From Clostridium_AT radicumherbarum (GTDB lineage Bacteria; Bacillota; Clostridia; Clostridiales; Clostridiaceae): 64,000 nt of DNA. How positions within the stretch are numbered: position 1 is the first letter of the stretch; every line of letters starts with the position of its first letter. Of the stretch, positions 25,379 through 34,210 are shown one piece after another. Position numbers and translations under genes: made by a program. Location: positions 558,001 to 622,000 of the forward strand of contig NZ_JBJHZY010000001.1 in assembly GCF_045310525.1 (NCBI RefSeq). Reading direction: 5' to 3'. The notes beneath the pieces were generated by a model, which was not told where the DNA came from, searched no databases, and worked only from the letters and a program-made list of their open reading frames with translations.

Positions 25379-27628
25379 GTGGCTAAAAAAGTTATAATTG
25401 CGGAAAAGCCCAGCGTTGCAAAAAACATAGCTGAGGCCTTAAATATTAAAATTAGAAAAGACGGCTATCTGGAAGGACAGGACTATATTGTATCCTGGGC
25501 CTTTGGCCACTTACTTCAGCTTTATGATGCCAAGGATTATGACGCTGAAATGGCCCTTTGGAGAATGGAGAAGTTTCCCTTTATACCACAGCGCTTTAAA
25601 TACAAGGTGAAAAGTGACTCCAAGGATAAGTCTAAAAAGGACAGTGGAGCTAACAAGCAAATAAATATAATAAAGGAACTGGTTTTAAGAGAAGATGTAG
25701 AAGCCGTCATTTCAGCTTGCGACTTTGATAGAGAAGGGCAAATAATAGGTGATACAATTTTAAAATATTTAAGGATTAGTAAGCCAATTTATAGGCTGCT
25801 CCTAAATGAGTGGACACCAAAGGAAGTATTAGGTGGTCTAAATAAATTAAAACCAAATGAAGAGATGAAGCCAATGCAGGACGCTGGAATCAGCAGACAG
25901 TGGGCTGATTGGGTTATTGGTATAAATTTAACTTCTGTTGCTACTTTAAAATATCAAAGGGGCAAGGGCAGACCCTTAAATATTGGCAGAGTTATTTTAC
26001 CTACTCTTAAAATAATATATGACAGAGATAAGGAAGTAGAAAGTTTTGTTCCAAATGATTATTTTAAGCTTCAGGGAACCTTCAAAACAGAAAAAAATGA
26101 GGAATATGACGGTACTTATACCTTAAATGGAGAAGAAAAATTTAATAATAAAAAAGAACTTGAAGCAGTATTAAACAATTTAATCGATAAAAATGGAACA
26201 GTAGTAGACAAAGAAGTAGAAAAGAAAAAAGAATATCCACCATATTTATTTAATTTATCTAATCTGCAAGGATATGTGACAAGCAAGAATAAGGGATGGA
26301 CATCTGATAAAGTACTTACTGTAGCTCAAGGCTTATATGAGAAAAAACATATAACCTATCCAAGAACAGCTAGTTCAGTTTTAGAGGAAAGCTTAGCTCA
26401 AAAAGCTGAAGAAGTATTAAAGCTCTTAAAAAAAGGCCTACCCTTTGAAGATGAAATTAAATTTCAAGTTACCAAGAGAATATTTGATAACTCTAAGGTT
26501 GAGAGCCATAGTGCTATAATTCCTACATATATTTTACCTAAAACACTTACAGGTGATGAGGCTGTAGTTTATAATGCTATAAAAAATAGATTCCTGGCTC
26601 AGTTTATGCCTATTGCAGAAGTGGAAGAAACCAAGATTACAACTAAGATAGATGATTCTCTTATAGAAGGCGTATTTATATCAAAAGGAAAGGTTCAAAT
26701 AGTTGAGGGCTGGAAAAAGGTTGAAAAAATTGAATCTAAGGATACTATTTTACCTTTAGTTAATATAAAGGAACATGTCCAATTAGTGGATTCAAAAATA
26801 ACTTCCCATAAGACTACTGCTCCGAAATATCACATTGAAAAAACCTTACTAAGGGTTATGGAAACCTGTGGTAAGAAGTTCGAGGAAGAAGACAGCAATG
26901 ATATGATGGATGCTATATTAAGCGGCTTTAGTATTGGTACTCCAGCCACAAGAGCTGAGACTATTAAGAAATTAAAGGATATTGGATATATTTACAGTAA
27001 GGATAAGTCTTTGTTATGTACCGCTTTAGGCAAAAGAATGGTGGAACATTTTCCTATAAAAGAACTATTTGACCTAGAATATACAGGAAGACTTGAAAAG
27101 ACTTTATCAGATATAGAAAAAGGAAAATTCAATAAAGAAGATTTTCTAAAGCTTATTTTTGAGTTTGTAGCAAGCTCTGTAATTACTATAAAGAGAGATA
27201 AAACAATTATCTTGAATGATTATAATAATAAATCAAACTCTTTTAGCGGTAATAAGGCTGGTGTAGTAAAAAAAGCTGCAGGTAATAAAGAAAATGCTCC
27301 AAGTAAAAAGTTAGATTCAACGGATGAATCAGCAGTTGAAACCTTTGGTAAATGTCCCTTATGTGGACATGATATTATAGAAGGAAAGAAAGGCTTTGGC
27401 TGCAGCAATTGGAAAAGTGGCTGCAAGTACGTTATTTGGAAGGAAGATGATTTCTTAAAATCTATTAATAAAAAAATTACCAAGTCCATAGTAAAAAAAT
27501 TATTAAAAAGCGGAAAAGCAGAACTAAAGGCTATTACAGCTGAAGATGGTACAAAGTTTGATGGCTATATCAGCTATATAAAAAATGATGGAGATAATAA
27601 TTTTAGATGGAAGTTAGAAAGAAAGTAG
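25379..27628 (+). CDS. topB: DNA topoisomerase III (type IA)
   Basis: 749 residues from GTG 25379, which has GAGGTG 6 nt upstream; an in-frame GTG at 25370 overlaps that site. The TOPRIM domain shows VIIAEKPSVAKNIAEAL and ISACDFDREGQIIGD (acidic DxD-type cluster). The catalytic Tyr327 lies in HITYPRTASSVLEE. Near the C-terminus a four-cysteine zinc ribbon reads CPLCGHDIIEGKKGFGCSNW and SGCKYVIWK. The enzyme relaxes and decatenates single-stranded-containing DNA. It ends with a strong terminator and appears monocistronic. Confidence 0.95.
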   Translation: MAKKVIIAEKPSVAKNIAEALNIKIRKDGYLEGQDYIVSWAFGHLLQLYDAKDYDAEMALWRMEKFPFIPQRFKYKVKSDSKDKSKKDSGANKQINIIKELVLREDVEAVISACDFDREGQIIGDTILKYLRISKPIYRLLLNEWTPKEVLGGLNKLKPNEEMKPMQDAGISRQWADWVIGINLTSVATLKYQRGKGRPLNIGRVILPTLKIIYDRDKEVESFVPNDYFKLQGTFKTEKNEEYDGTYTLNGEEKFNNKKELEAVLNNLIDKNGTVVDKEVEKKKEYPPYLFNLSNLQGYVTSKNKGWTSDKVLTVAQGLYEKKHITYPRTASSVLEESLAQKAEEVLKLLKKGLPFEDEIKFQVTKRIFDNSKVESHSAIIPTYILPKTLTGDEAVVYNAIKNRFLAQFMPIAEVEETKITTKIDDSLIEGVFISKGKVQIVEGWKKVEKIESKDTILPLVNIKEHVQLVDSKITSHKTTAPKYHIEKTLLRVMETCGKKFEEEDSNDMMDAILSGFSIGTPATRAETIKKLKDIGYIYSKDKSLLCTALGKRMVEHFPIKELFDLEYTGRLEKTLSDIEKGKFNKEDFLKLIFEFVASSVITIKRDKTIILNDYNNKSNSFSGNKAGVVKKAAGNKENAPSKKLDSTDESAVETFGKCPLCGHDIIEGKKGFGCSNWKSGCKYVIWKEDDFLKSINKKITKSIVKKLLKSGKAELKAITAEDGTKFDGYISYIKNDGDNNFRWKLERK

Positions 27629-27698
27629 GATTTAAGTTCTATTTATTAAAAAGCTAAATAAATTAAATATAGCAAATTAAAAATTATTTTATGAAGAC

Positions 27699-27736
27699 GG
27701 CTAGTAGTTGAATTTAAACTACTAGCCTTTTATTTT
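27699..27736 (+). terminator. rho-independent terminator after topB
   Basis: GGCTAGTAGTT (27699-27709) pairs with AACTACTAGCC (27717-27727), followed by TTTTATTTT. Confidence 0.9.
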
Positions 27737-27840
27737 AATTTTTTAGAATAGTTAAAAATAAAAAGGACATAATATAAAACGTAAGCTGAATTTAAATAGT
27801 TTACGAATCATATATAAAATTAATAACAAAAGGAGAAATA

Positions 27841-28107
27841 ATGATGACAAATAATGATAAGAGTTTAGAAGAAGCTAAAAAACTAAATCAGCAATCTAGA
27901 CAAGGAAGCATGACTAGTTCAGCAAGTTCTACAGATTATAATAGCCCAGATACTCAAGAAGCAAGACAATTAAATTCACAAGCCGGAAGTGGAAGCACAA
28001 TGGCATCATCTACTAATAATAGTGCAAATTTAACTAGTTCAACCTCTTCTAGTCTACAAGAAACAAAAGATTTAAATGCTAAATCAAGACAAAACAAAGG
28101 TAAATAA
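27841..28107 (+). CDS. small Ser/Gln/Asn-rich protein resembling gamma-type small acid-soluble spore proteins
   Basis: 88 residues with three degenerate repeats: LEEAKKLNQQSRQGS (about 8-22), TQEARQLNSQAGSGS (about 38-52) and LQETKDLNAKSRQNK (about 73-87), separated by Ser/Thr-rich linkers. Gamma-type SASPs have the same pattern of (V/A)(K/R)xxNxQ(S/A) units and serve as amino-acid stores in spores. The match is by pattern only. AAAGGAGAAATA precedes the ATG (an adjacent ATG at 27844 is equally possible) and a terminator follows. Expression in the forespore would be expected. Confidence 0.5.
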   Translation: MMTNNDKSLEEAKKLNQQSRQGSMTSSASSTDYNSPDTQEARQLNSQAGSGSTMASSTNNSANLTSSTSSSLQETKDLNAKSRQNKGK

Positions 28108-28118
28108 GTAGTTTATTA

Positions 28119-28156
28119 AAGAAGCATCTTTTTAAAGAGATGCTTCTTATTTTTAC
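28119..28156 (+). terminator. rho-independent terminator
   Basis: AAGAAGCATCT pairs with AGATGCTTCTT around a short T/A loop and is followed by ATTTTTA. Confidence 0.8.
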
Positions 28157-28267
28157 TGTATTTATTAATTGATATATTACATTTATAATGGTAAGATGTT
28201 ACTAAAAACTGTAGAATTTCATTAGTAATATTAAGAGTTCATACATGAATTTATAAGGATGGTAAAT

Positions 28268-28906
28268 ATGGATATTGATATAAAAAATAAGGTAACTGTA
28301 GAACTTCCAGCAAACATAGAAGAATTAAATTCAAAGGAAATTTGGGGAGTATTATATGGTAAAAAGCTGAACACTAAAAAAAATATTTTGGAATACATAG
28401 ATATCATAAAGGTACTTAAACAAAATGATTTATCAAGCGAGACAATACAAGACACCTACACCTTTGTTTATGATGCCATAGAGGAAATGAGCAGTATTAT
28501 TAAAGTAAATACAAAGATGTTTTTAAAAAATCAGCTAAAAGCACAATTAGGAAAATATGTTAAGGAAAAAGATCCAAAGCCAATAAATTATTTTATTGAG
28601 TTCTTTAAGGAAGCATATCCGGCAAATAATAGAAGAAAAGATTTTACTTGGGTGCTTATGGATATAAATAAAATTACAGATGAGCAAATTTGGACTACAT
28701 TGGCATATATTAATGGATGGTCTTTAAAAGATAACAACAGACTTGATGAAAATCAAAAGAAAGATATTATCAAGATGGTAGAATTATTAGTTAGCAGAAA
28801 TAACCTTAGGTATATTAACAATACTAGGAGTCTAGATAAACTCCTTAAGGATTTAAATATAAAAATAATAACCTTAAAGGATAAATTTAAAGTTTTCAAG
28901 CAATAG
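28268..28906 (+). CDS. hypothetical protein (212 residues)
   Basis: ATG 28268 is preceded by AAGGATGG at 5 nt; an in-frame ATG at 28259 lies within that site. The protein is soluble, mostly helical and lysine-rich, with NIEELNSKEIWGVLYGKKLN near the start and FIEFFKEAYPANNRRKDFTW in the middle. No signal peptide, membrane segment or catalytic motif is seen, and I do not recognise the family. It stands alone between terminators, convergent with an ABC transporter operon. Confidence 0.7.
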   Translation: MDIDIKNKVTVELPANIEELNSKEIWGVLYGKKLNTKKNILEYIDIIKVLKQNDLSSETIQDTYTFVYDAIEEMSSIIKVNTKMFLKNQLKAQLGKYVKEKDPKPINYFIEFFKEAYPANNRRKDFTWVLMDINKITDEQIWTTLAYINGWSLKDNNRLDENQKKDIIKMVELLVSRNNLRYINNTRSLDKLLKDLNIKIITLKDKFKVFKQ

Positions 28907-29019
28907 AAGAAGTGCACCAATGAATTATTAAAAAGCAATGCGATTTAACTCAACATAAAGGCTTTTTTTTCACAAATGATGCATCATAATGTAAAATAAA
29001 AATGATAAGCTGTGAATAA

Positions 29020-29053
29020 GAACCCGTACTGCATTAGACAGCAGTACGGGTTC
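29020..29053. terminator. bidirectional terminator
   Basis: GAACCCGTACTGC (29020-29032) pairs perfectly with 29041-29053 around an 8-nt loop, with A/T-rich flanks on both sides, between convergent genes. Confidence 0.85.
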
Positions 29054-29055
29054 AC

Positions 29056-30051
29056 TTATTTAGATTTTACATATACTATATCTTTATTATCAGGCTTTAC
29101 TAAGGATAAGGATTTAAGAGTATCTTCATTTACTATAATCTTAGTTTCATCTGCATTAGCTATAGGCATTTTAGAAATATCATCACCTTTTAAAACCTTA
29201 ACAGCCATTTCTCCAGTTTTATAGCCTAATTTATAATAGTCTATTCCTTGTGTTGCCAATGCACCGGCTTCAACGGAACCACTTTCAGAAGCAATTACAG
29301 GAATCTTTTTCTCTAAGGTTTTTTTAACAACCATAGGCATAGCAGAAACAACTAAATTATCAGTAGGAACATATAGAACATCAATTTTATCAAGCAGGCT
29401 GCCTATAGCTTGATTAATTTCATTTGTACTAGTAACTCCAACAGAGAAAACCTCATAGCCGTTTTTACTGCCGTAATCCTTAAGCTGATTTACTTGGACT
29501 TCAGAATTTATTTCGCTTGTGTTATACAAAACGCCAATTTTTTTAGCTTTTGGTATAAACATTTTAATTAAATCTAATTGCTTAGCTACTGGTAAATAAT
29601 CTGAAGTTCCAGATACATTAGTATTAGGCTCTTTTAAGGATTTAACTATTCCTGCAGCTACTGGGTCAGTTACTGCACTTATTAATATTGGAATCTTTTT
29701 AGTTGCGTTGTAGGCACCTTGTGCGGAAGGAGTTGCAATTGCATAAATTAAATCCTTATTTTGAGAGGCGAATTGTTTAGCTATAGTTTGAGATATGGTT
29801 AAGTCACCTTGGGCATTTTGATAATCAATTTCTAAATTTGTTCCTTCTTTATAGCCGTTATCTTCCAATGCTTTTATAAAGCCCTTTCTATTATCGTCTA
29901 AAGCCGTGAACTCAGCAATTTGACTGATTCCTATCTTAACATTAGACTTTGAATTAGTAACCTTTGCACCTGCTTTACTGCAGCCTGTTAATATAGCTGC
30001 ACCTACCAGTAACATAATAATTAATACTCTTGTAATCTTTAATTTTTTCAT
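29056..30051 (-). CDS. ABC transporter substrate-binding lipoprotein (ABC_sub_bind / TrpX-like)
   Basis: 331 residues with lipobox LTGC (Cys24). The mature protein has the ABC_sub_bind pattern: KIGISQIAEFTALDDNRKGF, QNAQGDLTISQTIAKQFAS, ATPSAQGAYNATKKIPIL, SAVTDPVAAGIVKSL and GVLYNTSEINSEVQV. Relatives in streptococci and clostridia bind tryptophan or other aromatic amino acids. It is the last gene of a permease-ATPase-binding protein operon whose leader encodes a Phe-rich peptide, which points to an aromatic amino acid, perhaps phenylalanine, as substrate. GGGGG precedes the ATG. Confidence 0.88.
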   Translation of the reverse strand: MKKLKITRVLIIMLLVGAAILTGCSKAGAKVTNSKSNVKIGISQIAEFTALDDNRKGFIKALEDNGYKEGTNLEIDYQNAQGDLTISQTIAKQFASQNKDLIYAIATPSAQGAYNATKKIPILISAVTDPVAAGIVKSLKEPNTNVSGTSDYLPVAKQLDLIKMFIPKAKKIGVLYNTSEINSEVQVNQLKDYGSKNGYEVFSVGVTSTNEINQAIGSLLDKIDVLYVPTDNLVVSAMPMVVKKTLEKKIPVIASESGSVEAGALATQGIDYYKLGYKTGEMAVKVLKGDDISKMPIANADETKIIVNEDTLKSLSLVKPDNKDIVYVKSK

Positions 30052-30111
30052 TTTTAATTTACCCCCTGTATATTTTTATAATAACTTAATAAATATTTAC
30101 TAAGCTTATTT

Positions 30112-30867
30112 TTATATTGCATAATCAAACCTTTCTAATATATTTTCAATGGTTAACTTTTGCTTCTCGCTGCCGCTTACATCTAGTAGAATCTCTCCCT
30201 TATGAAGCATAATTAGTCGATTTCCATAGGTAAGAGCATGTTTTAAATTATGGGTAACCATTAGGGTAGTAATGTTTTTATCTTTAACAATATCATTTGT
30301 TAAATTCATTATTTCATTTGAGGTTTTAGGATCTAAGGCAGCGGTGTGCTCATCTAATAGAAGAATCTTGGGATTTGAAATATTAGCCATAACTAGAGCT
30401 AGTGCCTGTCTTTGTCCTCCTGATAGGTATTTAACTTTAATATCCAAAGACTTTTTTAAATCTAAGGAAATACAAGCTAATATCTCTTCTAATTTTTCTG
30501 TTTTATAGCAAAGGCACCTTTTAAGATTTAATAATTTTCCTTTATTTAAGGCTAGAGATAAATTTTCTCTAACTGTCATTGATGGACATGCACCTGCTGA
30601 AGGATTTTGAAAAACTCTACTAATAAGTTTTGTTCTCTTATGCTCAGGTAAAGCAGTTAAATTTATATCATCTAAAGTAATTTCTCCAGAGCTTTCTTTT
30701 ACAAGTCCAGAAATGATATTTAGAAAAGTAGATTTACCTGTACCATTGCTTCCAATAATACTAATAAAATCACCATCCTTTATATCTAGGGAAATATTTG
30801 ATAATACAATATTTGGTGCTCCATAGAGAATAGGATAAACCTTTGATAAGCCATTAATTTTTAACAT
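30112..30867 (-). CDS. ABC transporter ATP-binding protein (TrpZ-like)
   Basis: 251 residues with complete nucleotide-binding motifs: Walker A GSNGTGKSTF (about 38-47), signature LSGGQRQALALV, Walker B KILLLDEHTAALD and the switch His in MVTHN. Glu in LLLDEH is the catalytic base. It powers import through the upstream-encoded permease, whose 3' end it overlaps by 14 bp. The binding-protein gene follows after 60 bp. Confidence 0.92.
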   Translation of the reverse strand: MLKINGLSKVYPILYGAPNIVLSNISLDIKDGDFISIIGSNGTGKSTFLNIISGLVKESSGEITLDDINLTALPEHKRTKLISRVFQNPSAGACPSMTVRENLSLALNKGKLLNLKRCLCYKTEKLEEILACISLDLKKSLDIKVKYLSGGQRQALALVMANISNPKILLLDEHTAALDPKTSNEIMNLTNDIVKDKNITTLMVTHNLKHALTYGNRLIMLHKGEILLDVSGSEKQKLTIENILERFDYAI

Positions 30868-31732
30868 TTATAAAGTCCCCCTTACTAAGAATTGTGATTT
30901 TTTTATAAACTTTTAATTGGCATAGTCCTAAAAATAAAACAATAACTAGGGAAGTAACCATTTTTAAATCTGTTGCAGACATTCCTAGATTCATAGCTAA
31001 ATAAATAGTAAATTGATAAATTATTGCACCAATTAATATCCTGCTGGTTTCCTTTAAAAATATGATTCTTTTCAATAGTGTTTGCCCTATAATAATGGAG
31101 GCAATACCTAAAACTAAAGTACCTATACCCATAGAGATGTCTGAAAATCCTTGATACTGAGCCATTATACTTCCAGAAAAACATATAAGTGAGTTAGATA
31201 ACATAAGCCCCAAAATTTTTATGCTGCCAACTTTTATGCCAAGAGAACTCACCATTTGTGAATTATCTCCTACAGCTTTAAGGATATATCCAAGCCTAGT
31301 TTTCAAAAATAAATCGAGGAAAAGCTTGCATATAACTACCAAAACTAATGAAAGAATCACGGGAGAAGGGTTATTTTTAAACATATTATTTGTATTGAAC
31401 AATGGAACATTAGCTTTTCCCATAATCCTTAAGTTAAGAGAATATAAAATTCCCATCACTAAAATTCCAGAAAGTAAATTTGAAATTTTAAATTTCACGT
31501 GAAAAATTCCAGTTAGAAGTCCAGCTGTTAACCCTCCTATTAGTGCAAACAAAGAACCTGTAATTGGGGATAAACCACTTTTTAAGGAGAGAGCAATTAT
31601 AGCTCCACCTAAAGAAAAGCTTCCATCTGCAGACAAATCTGGAAAGTCTAAAATACTATAACTTATATATACTCCCATAACCATTAGACCTAATATTAAT
31701 CCTTGTGTACATACTGCTGCTACTACACTCAT
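30854..31732 (-). CDS. ABC transporter permease (TrpY-like, LivH-related)
   Basis: 292 residues from ATG 31732, preceded by GGGGG at 7-nt spacing. The open frame runs up to 31816 but that part is the terminator hairpin of the leader, not coding. Eight or nine hydrophobic segments are seen; ILDFPDLSADGSFSLGGAI, ILVMGILYSLNLRIMGKAN and GLMLSNSLICFSGSIMAQYQGF are typical of the permeases paired with ABC_sub_bind proteins. It is the first structural gene after a ~300-nt attenuator leader. Confidence 0.88.
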   Translation of the reverse strand: MSVVAAVCTQGLILGLMVMGVYISYSILDFPDLSADGSFSLGGAIIALSLKSGLSPITGSLFALIGGLTAGLLTGIFHVKFKISNLLSGILVMGILYSLNLRIMGKANVPLFNTNNMFKNNPSPVILSLVLVVICKLFLDLFLKTRLGYILKAVGDNSQMVSSLGIKVGSIKILGLMLSNSLICFSGSIMAQYQGFSDISMGIGTLVLGIASIIIGQTLLKRIIFLKETSRILIGAIIYQFTIYLAMNLGMSATDLKMVTSLVIVLFLGLCQLKVYKKITILSKGDFINVKN

Positions 31733-31772
31733 AAACTTGCCCCCTTTTATTAATATTTTTGGATATAAAAAG

Positions 31773-31796
31773 GCCGCATAAATTTCTCTATGCGGC
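31773..31796 (-). terminator. second leader terminator (T2) before the permease gene
   Basis: On the minus strand GCCGCATA pairs with TATGCGGC around an 8-nt loop, followed by CTTTTTATAT. Confidence 0.7.
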
Positions 31797-31808
31797 AAAA
31801 AACGAAAT

Positions 31809-31833
31809 AGCCACATAGATTATCTATGTGGCT
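31809..31833 (-). terminator. first leader terminator (T1), switchable
   Basis: On the minus strand AGCCACATAGAT pairs with ATCTATGTGGCT, followed by ATTTCGTTTTTT. Its 5' arm can instead pair with TATCTATGTTGGCT upstream, so formation is conditional. Confidence 0.7.
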
Positions 31834-31836
31834 TCT

Positions 31837-32009
31837 TTATAGTTACAATGAATAACTTTATAAACAAACTAGCCAACATAGATACAAAACCTTAAGATTT
31901 CATTTCTCTTAGGATTTGTATCTATGCTATGATTAACATAAGTACAAATCCTATCTAAATTGGCTATTAAAAAAGAATTGTACATGTTTGTTTACTAAAG
32001 TTATCATTG
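31837..32009 (-). promoter_or_regulatory. attenuator leader RNA of the aromatic amino-acid-type ABC operon
   Basis: On the minus transcript, segment 1 (31952-31937), segment 2 (31926-31911) and segment 3 (31893-31878) share the AGGATTTGTA/CTATG theme so that 1:2 and 2:3 pair exclusively. Segment 3 plus TTGGCT can pair with the 5' arm of terminator T1. A further 24-nt outer arm (32009-31986) overlapping the leader-peptide start pairs with 31869-31846. The leader is preceded by a good promoter and encodes a Phe-rich peptide. This is the layout of ribosome-stalling attenuation. Confidence 0.65.
31951..32007 (-). CDS. 18-residue leader peptide with FFF
   Basis: MITLVNKHVQFFFNSQFR starts with ATG (complement of 32005-32007), 8 nt after AAAAGGAG, and stops at TAG overlapping pairing segment 1. 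Three consecutive Phe codons (positions 11-13) and a fourth at 17 make it a candidate sensor of charged tRNA-Phe. Such peptides have no function after synthesis; stalling position matters. Confidence 0.6.
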   Translation of the reverse strand: MITLVNKHVQFFFNSQFR

Positions 32010-32039
32010 ATATCTCTCCTTTTAAATAAATTATATAAT

Positions 32040-32068
32040 ATAATACTATAGTTAAAGTGGAAAGTCAA
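32040..32068 (-). promoter_or_regulatory. sigma-A promoter of the ABC operon leader
   Basis: On the minus strand TTGACT (32068-32063), a 17-bp spacer and TATTAT (32045-32040) give near-consensus -35 and -10 boxes, placing the start about 25 nt before the leader peptide ATG. Confidence 0.65.
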
Positions 32069-32272
32069 TATGTTTTTTAATATTAAATTAATTTATTATT
32101 TTTACACAATACATAATTTTTTAAAAATACTTAATAAATATAATATATGATGATGTTGCTAATAAAAATTTGAATAATGATGACATCTTTAACTTGCAAA
32201 TCTTTGTGATATAATTAATTTATACAATGAAATACTTATTGTAAATGATTACTATTAAATGAGGTGATTGTA

Positions 32273-34045
32273 TTGAACGTAAATGAAAGAATTGAAGCAC
32301 TAAGAAACTTAATGAAAGAAAGAAACCTAGATGCATACATAGTTCCAAGTTCAGATCCCCACCAAAGTGAATATGTGGCAGAACATTATGCAGCAAGAAC
32401 TTTTATAACTGGTTTTACTGGTTCCGCTGGAACAGCTGTTATAACCTTAAAGGAAGCTGGATTATGGACTGACGGAAGATATTTTATACAAGCTGAAAAT
32501 CAACTAAAAGGTTCTGGAGTTACTTTATTTAAAATGGGTGAAAGCGGAGTCCCAACTGTTGAAGAATATCTAAAGAACTCTCTTAATAAGGGGGCAAAAG
32601 TTGGCTTTGATGGAAAGGTTATTTCAGTAGATTATTTTAGAAATTTAAATAAGACTTTAGAAAGCAAAGAGTTTTCCTTTGCTCTAGGTGAAGATCTTAT
32701 AGATATGATTTGGAAGGATAGACCTTCTAAGCCTAGTACAGAAGTAATTCTTCATGATGTAAAATATACTGGAAAATCAAGAGAAGAAAAGCTTAAGTAT
32801 GTTGCAAAAGAAATGAAGGCTGTGGGAGCAGATTACTATGTAATTTCTGGTCTTGATGATATTGCATGGCTGTTAAATATAAGAGGAAGGGACGTACAAT
32901 GCAACCCTTTAACAATATCCTATGTAGTAGTTTCTGAAAATAAATATTATCTATTTATAGATGATAAAAAAATCAATTCAGGAGTTAGATCTGAGCTACA
33001 AAAGGCAAACATAGAAATAATGCCTTATGACGGTATAGTTAACTTCTTACAAAATATTAATAATGGAACAATATTGTTTGATCCTGCAAAGACTAATACT
33101 TTAGTTCATAGTGCCATAAAGATTAAAACTGTAGAAGCTATGGATATTACTACTAAATTAAAAGCTGTAAAAAATGATATAGAAATACAAAATGTAAGAA
33201 ATGCCATGGTAAGAGATGGTATTGCTATGGTTAAATTCTTAAATTGGATTAAGAAGACCATTAAAACACGTAACATTACTGAAATTGAGGCTTCAGATAA
33301 ATTAGAAGAGCTAAGAAGACAAGGGGAAAACTTCTATGATTTAAGCTTTGGATCTATTTCAGCATACAAGGCAAATGCTTCTATGCCTCATTATAGTGCT
33401 ACAAAAGAAAATCAAGCAACTATTAAACCAGAAAGCTTTTATTTGATAGATTCAGGTGCTCAATATTTAGACGGAACAACAGATATAACAAGAACAATAG
33501 TTATGGGGCCAATAACTGAGGAAGAGAAATTAGATTTTACTCTTGTACTTAGAGGAATGATTGATTTAGCTAAACAAAGATTTTTGTATGGTGCTACTGG
33601 ATCAAGCTTAGATGTTATAGCAAGAATTCCACTATGGAATGCTGGTATGGACTTTAAACATGGCACAGGACATGGAATAGGATTTTTCTTAAATGTTCAT
33701 GAAGGACCTCATAGAGTTTCTATGGTTCCTAACACAGTAAGACTTGAAAAGGGAATGATTACTTCAGATGAACCTGGAGTTTATAAGGCTGATAAGCACG
33801 GAATCAGAATAGAAAACCTAGTAGTTGTACAAGAAGATGTAAATACTAAAGACGGCGGACAATTTATGAAGTTCGAAACTTTAACCTTATGTCCAATAGA
33901 CTTAGAAGCTGTTGATGTTCAATTATTAACATCTGAAGAAAGGTCATGGCTAAACAACTATCATAAGACCGTATTTGAAAAGCTTTCTCCTTATGTAGAG
34001 GGTGAAGAACTAGAATTTTTGAAAGCTGCAACAGTAGAAATATAA
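32273..34045 (+). CDS. pepP: Xaa-Pro aminopeptidase, second copy (M24B)
   Basis: 590 residues from TTG 32273, which has GAGGTG at 6 nt; the frame's GTG at 32264 overlaps that site. The three-domain layout equals the copy at 10.6-12.4 kb, and conserved blocks are close to identical (YIVPSSDPHQSEYVAEHYAA, ITGFTGSAGTAVIT). Metal ligands lie in YLIDSGAQYLDGTTDITRT, HGTGHGIGFFLNVHEGP and SDEPGVY. It cleaves Xaa-Pro N-termini in the cytoplasm. Unlike the first copy it is monocistronic, ending in a strong terminator, and so is probably the housekeeping enzyme. Confidence 0.93.
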   Translation: MNVNERIEALRNLMKERNLDAYIVPSSDPHQSEYVAEHYAARTFITGFTGSAGTAVITLKEAGLWTDGRYFIQAENQLKGSGVTLFKMGESGVPTVEEYLKNSLNKGAKVGFDGKVISVDYFRNLNKTLESKEFSFALGEDLIDMIWKDRPSKPSTEVILHDVKYTGKSREEKLKYVAKEMKAVGADYYVISGLDDIAWLLNIRGRDVQCNPLTISYVVVSENKYYLFIDDKKINSGVRSELQKANIEIMPYDGIVNFLQNINNGTILFDPAKTNTLVHSAIKIKTVEAMDITTKLKAVKNDIEIQNVRNAMVRDGIAMVKFLNWIKKTIKTRNITEIEASDKLEELRRQGENFYDLSFGSISAYKANASMPHYSATKENQATIKPESFYLIDSGAQYLDGTTDITRTIVMGPITEEEKLDFTLVLRGMIDLAKQRFLYGATGSSLDVIARIPLWNAGMDFKHGTGHGIGFFLNVHEGPHRVSMVPNTVRLEKGMITSDEPGVYKADKHGIRIENLVVVQEDVNTKDGGQFMKFETLTLCPIDLEAVDVQLLTSEERSWLNNYHKTVFEKLSPYVEGEELEFLKAATVEI

Positions 34046-34069
34046 AATAAAACATTGTATTATTATCAT

Positions 34070-34110
34070 CGGATAAAGGTATAATGGGTATACTTTTATC
34101 CGTTTTTTTT
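34070..34110 (+). terminator. rho-independent terminator after second pepP
   Basis: CGGATAAA (34070-34077) pairs with TTTATCCG (34095-34102), with an inner TATA/TATA pairing, followed by eight T. Confidence 0.9.
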
Positions 34111-34210
34111 CTGCATGAATTTAGGAACATTTTAATATAAAAATTATATTATGTATTAGAATAGAGGTGGACATGCCTATTTCAATAATTAAATCACAAA
34201 AACCATTAAG

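Noticed and set aside
31733..31816. N-terminal extension of the TrpY-like permease
   Set aside because: The codons coincide with terminator T2 and with the ribosome binding site of ATG 31732; the family starts at this ATG.
31846..32009. MITE with 24-bp terminal inverted repeats in the ABC operon leader
   Set aside because: No target-site duplication is seen, the arms contain the leader-peptide start, and internal segments form a coherent attenuator with the terminator further downstream. Not fully excluded.
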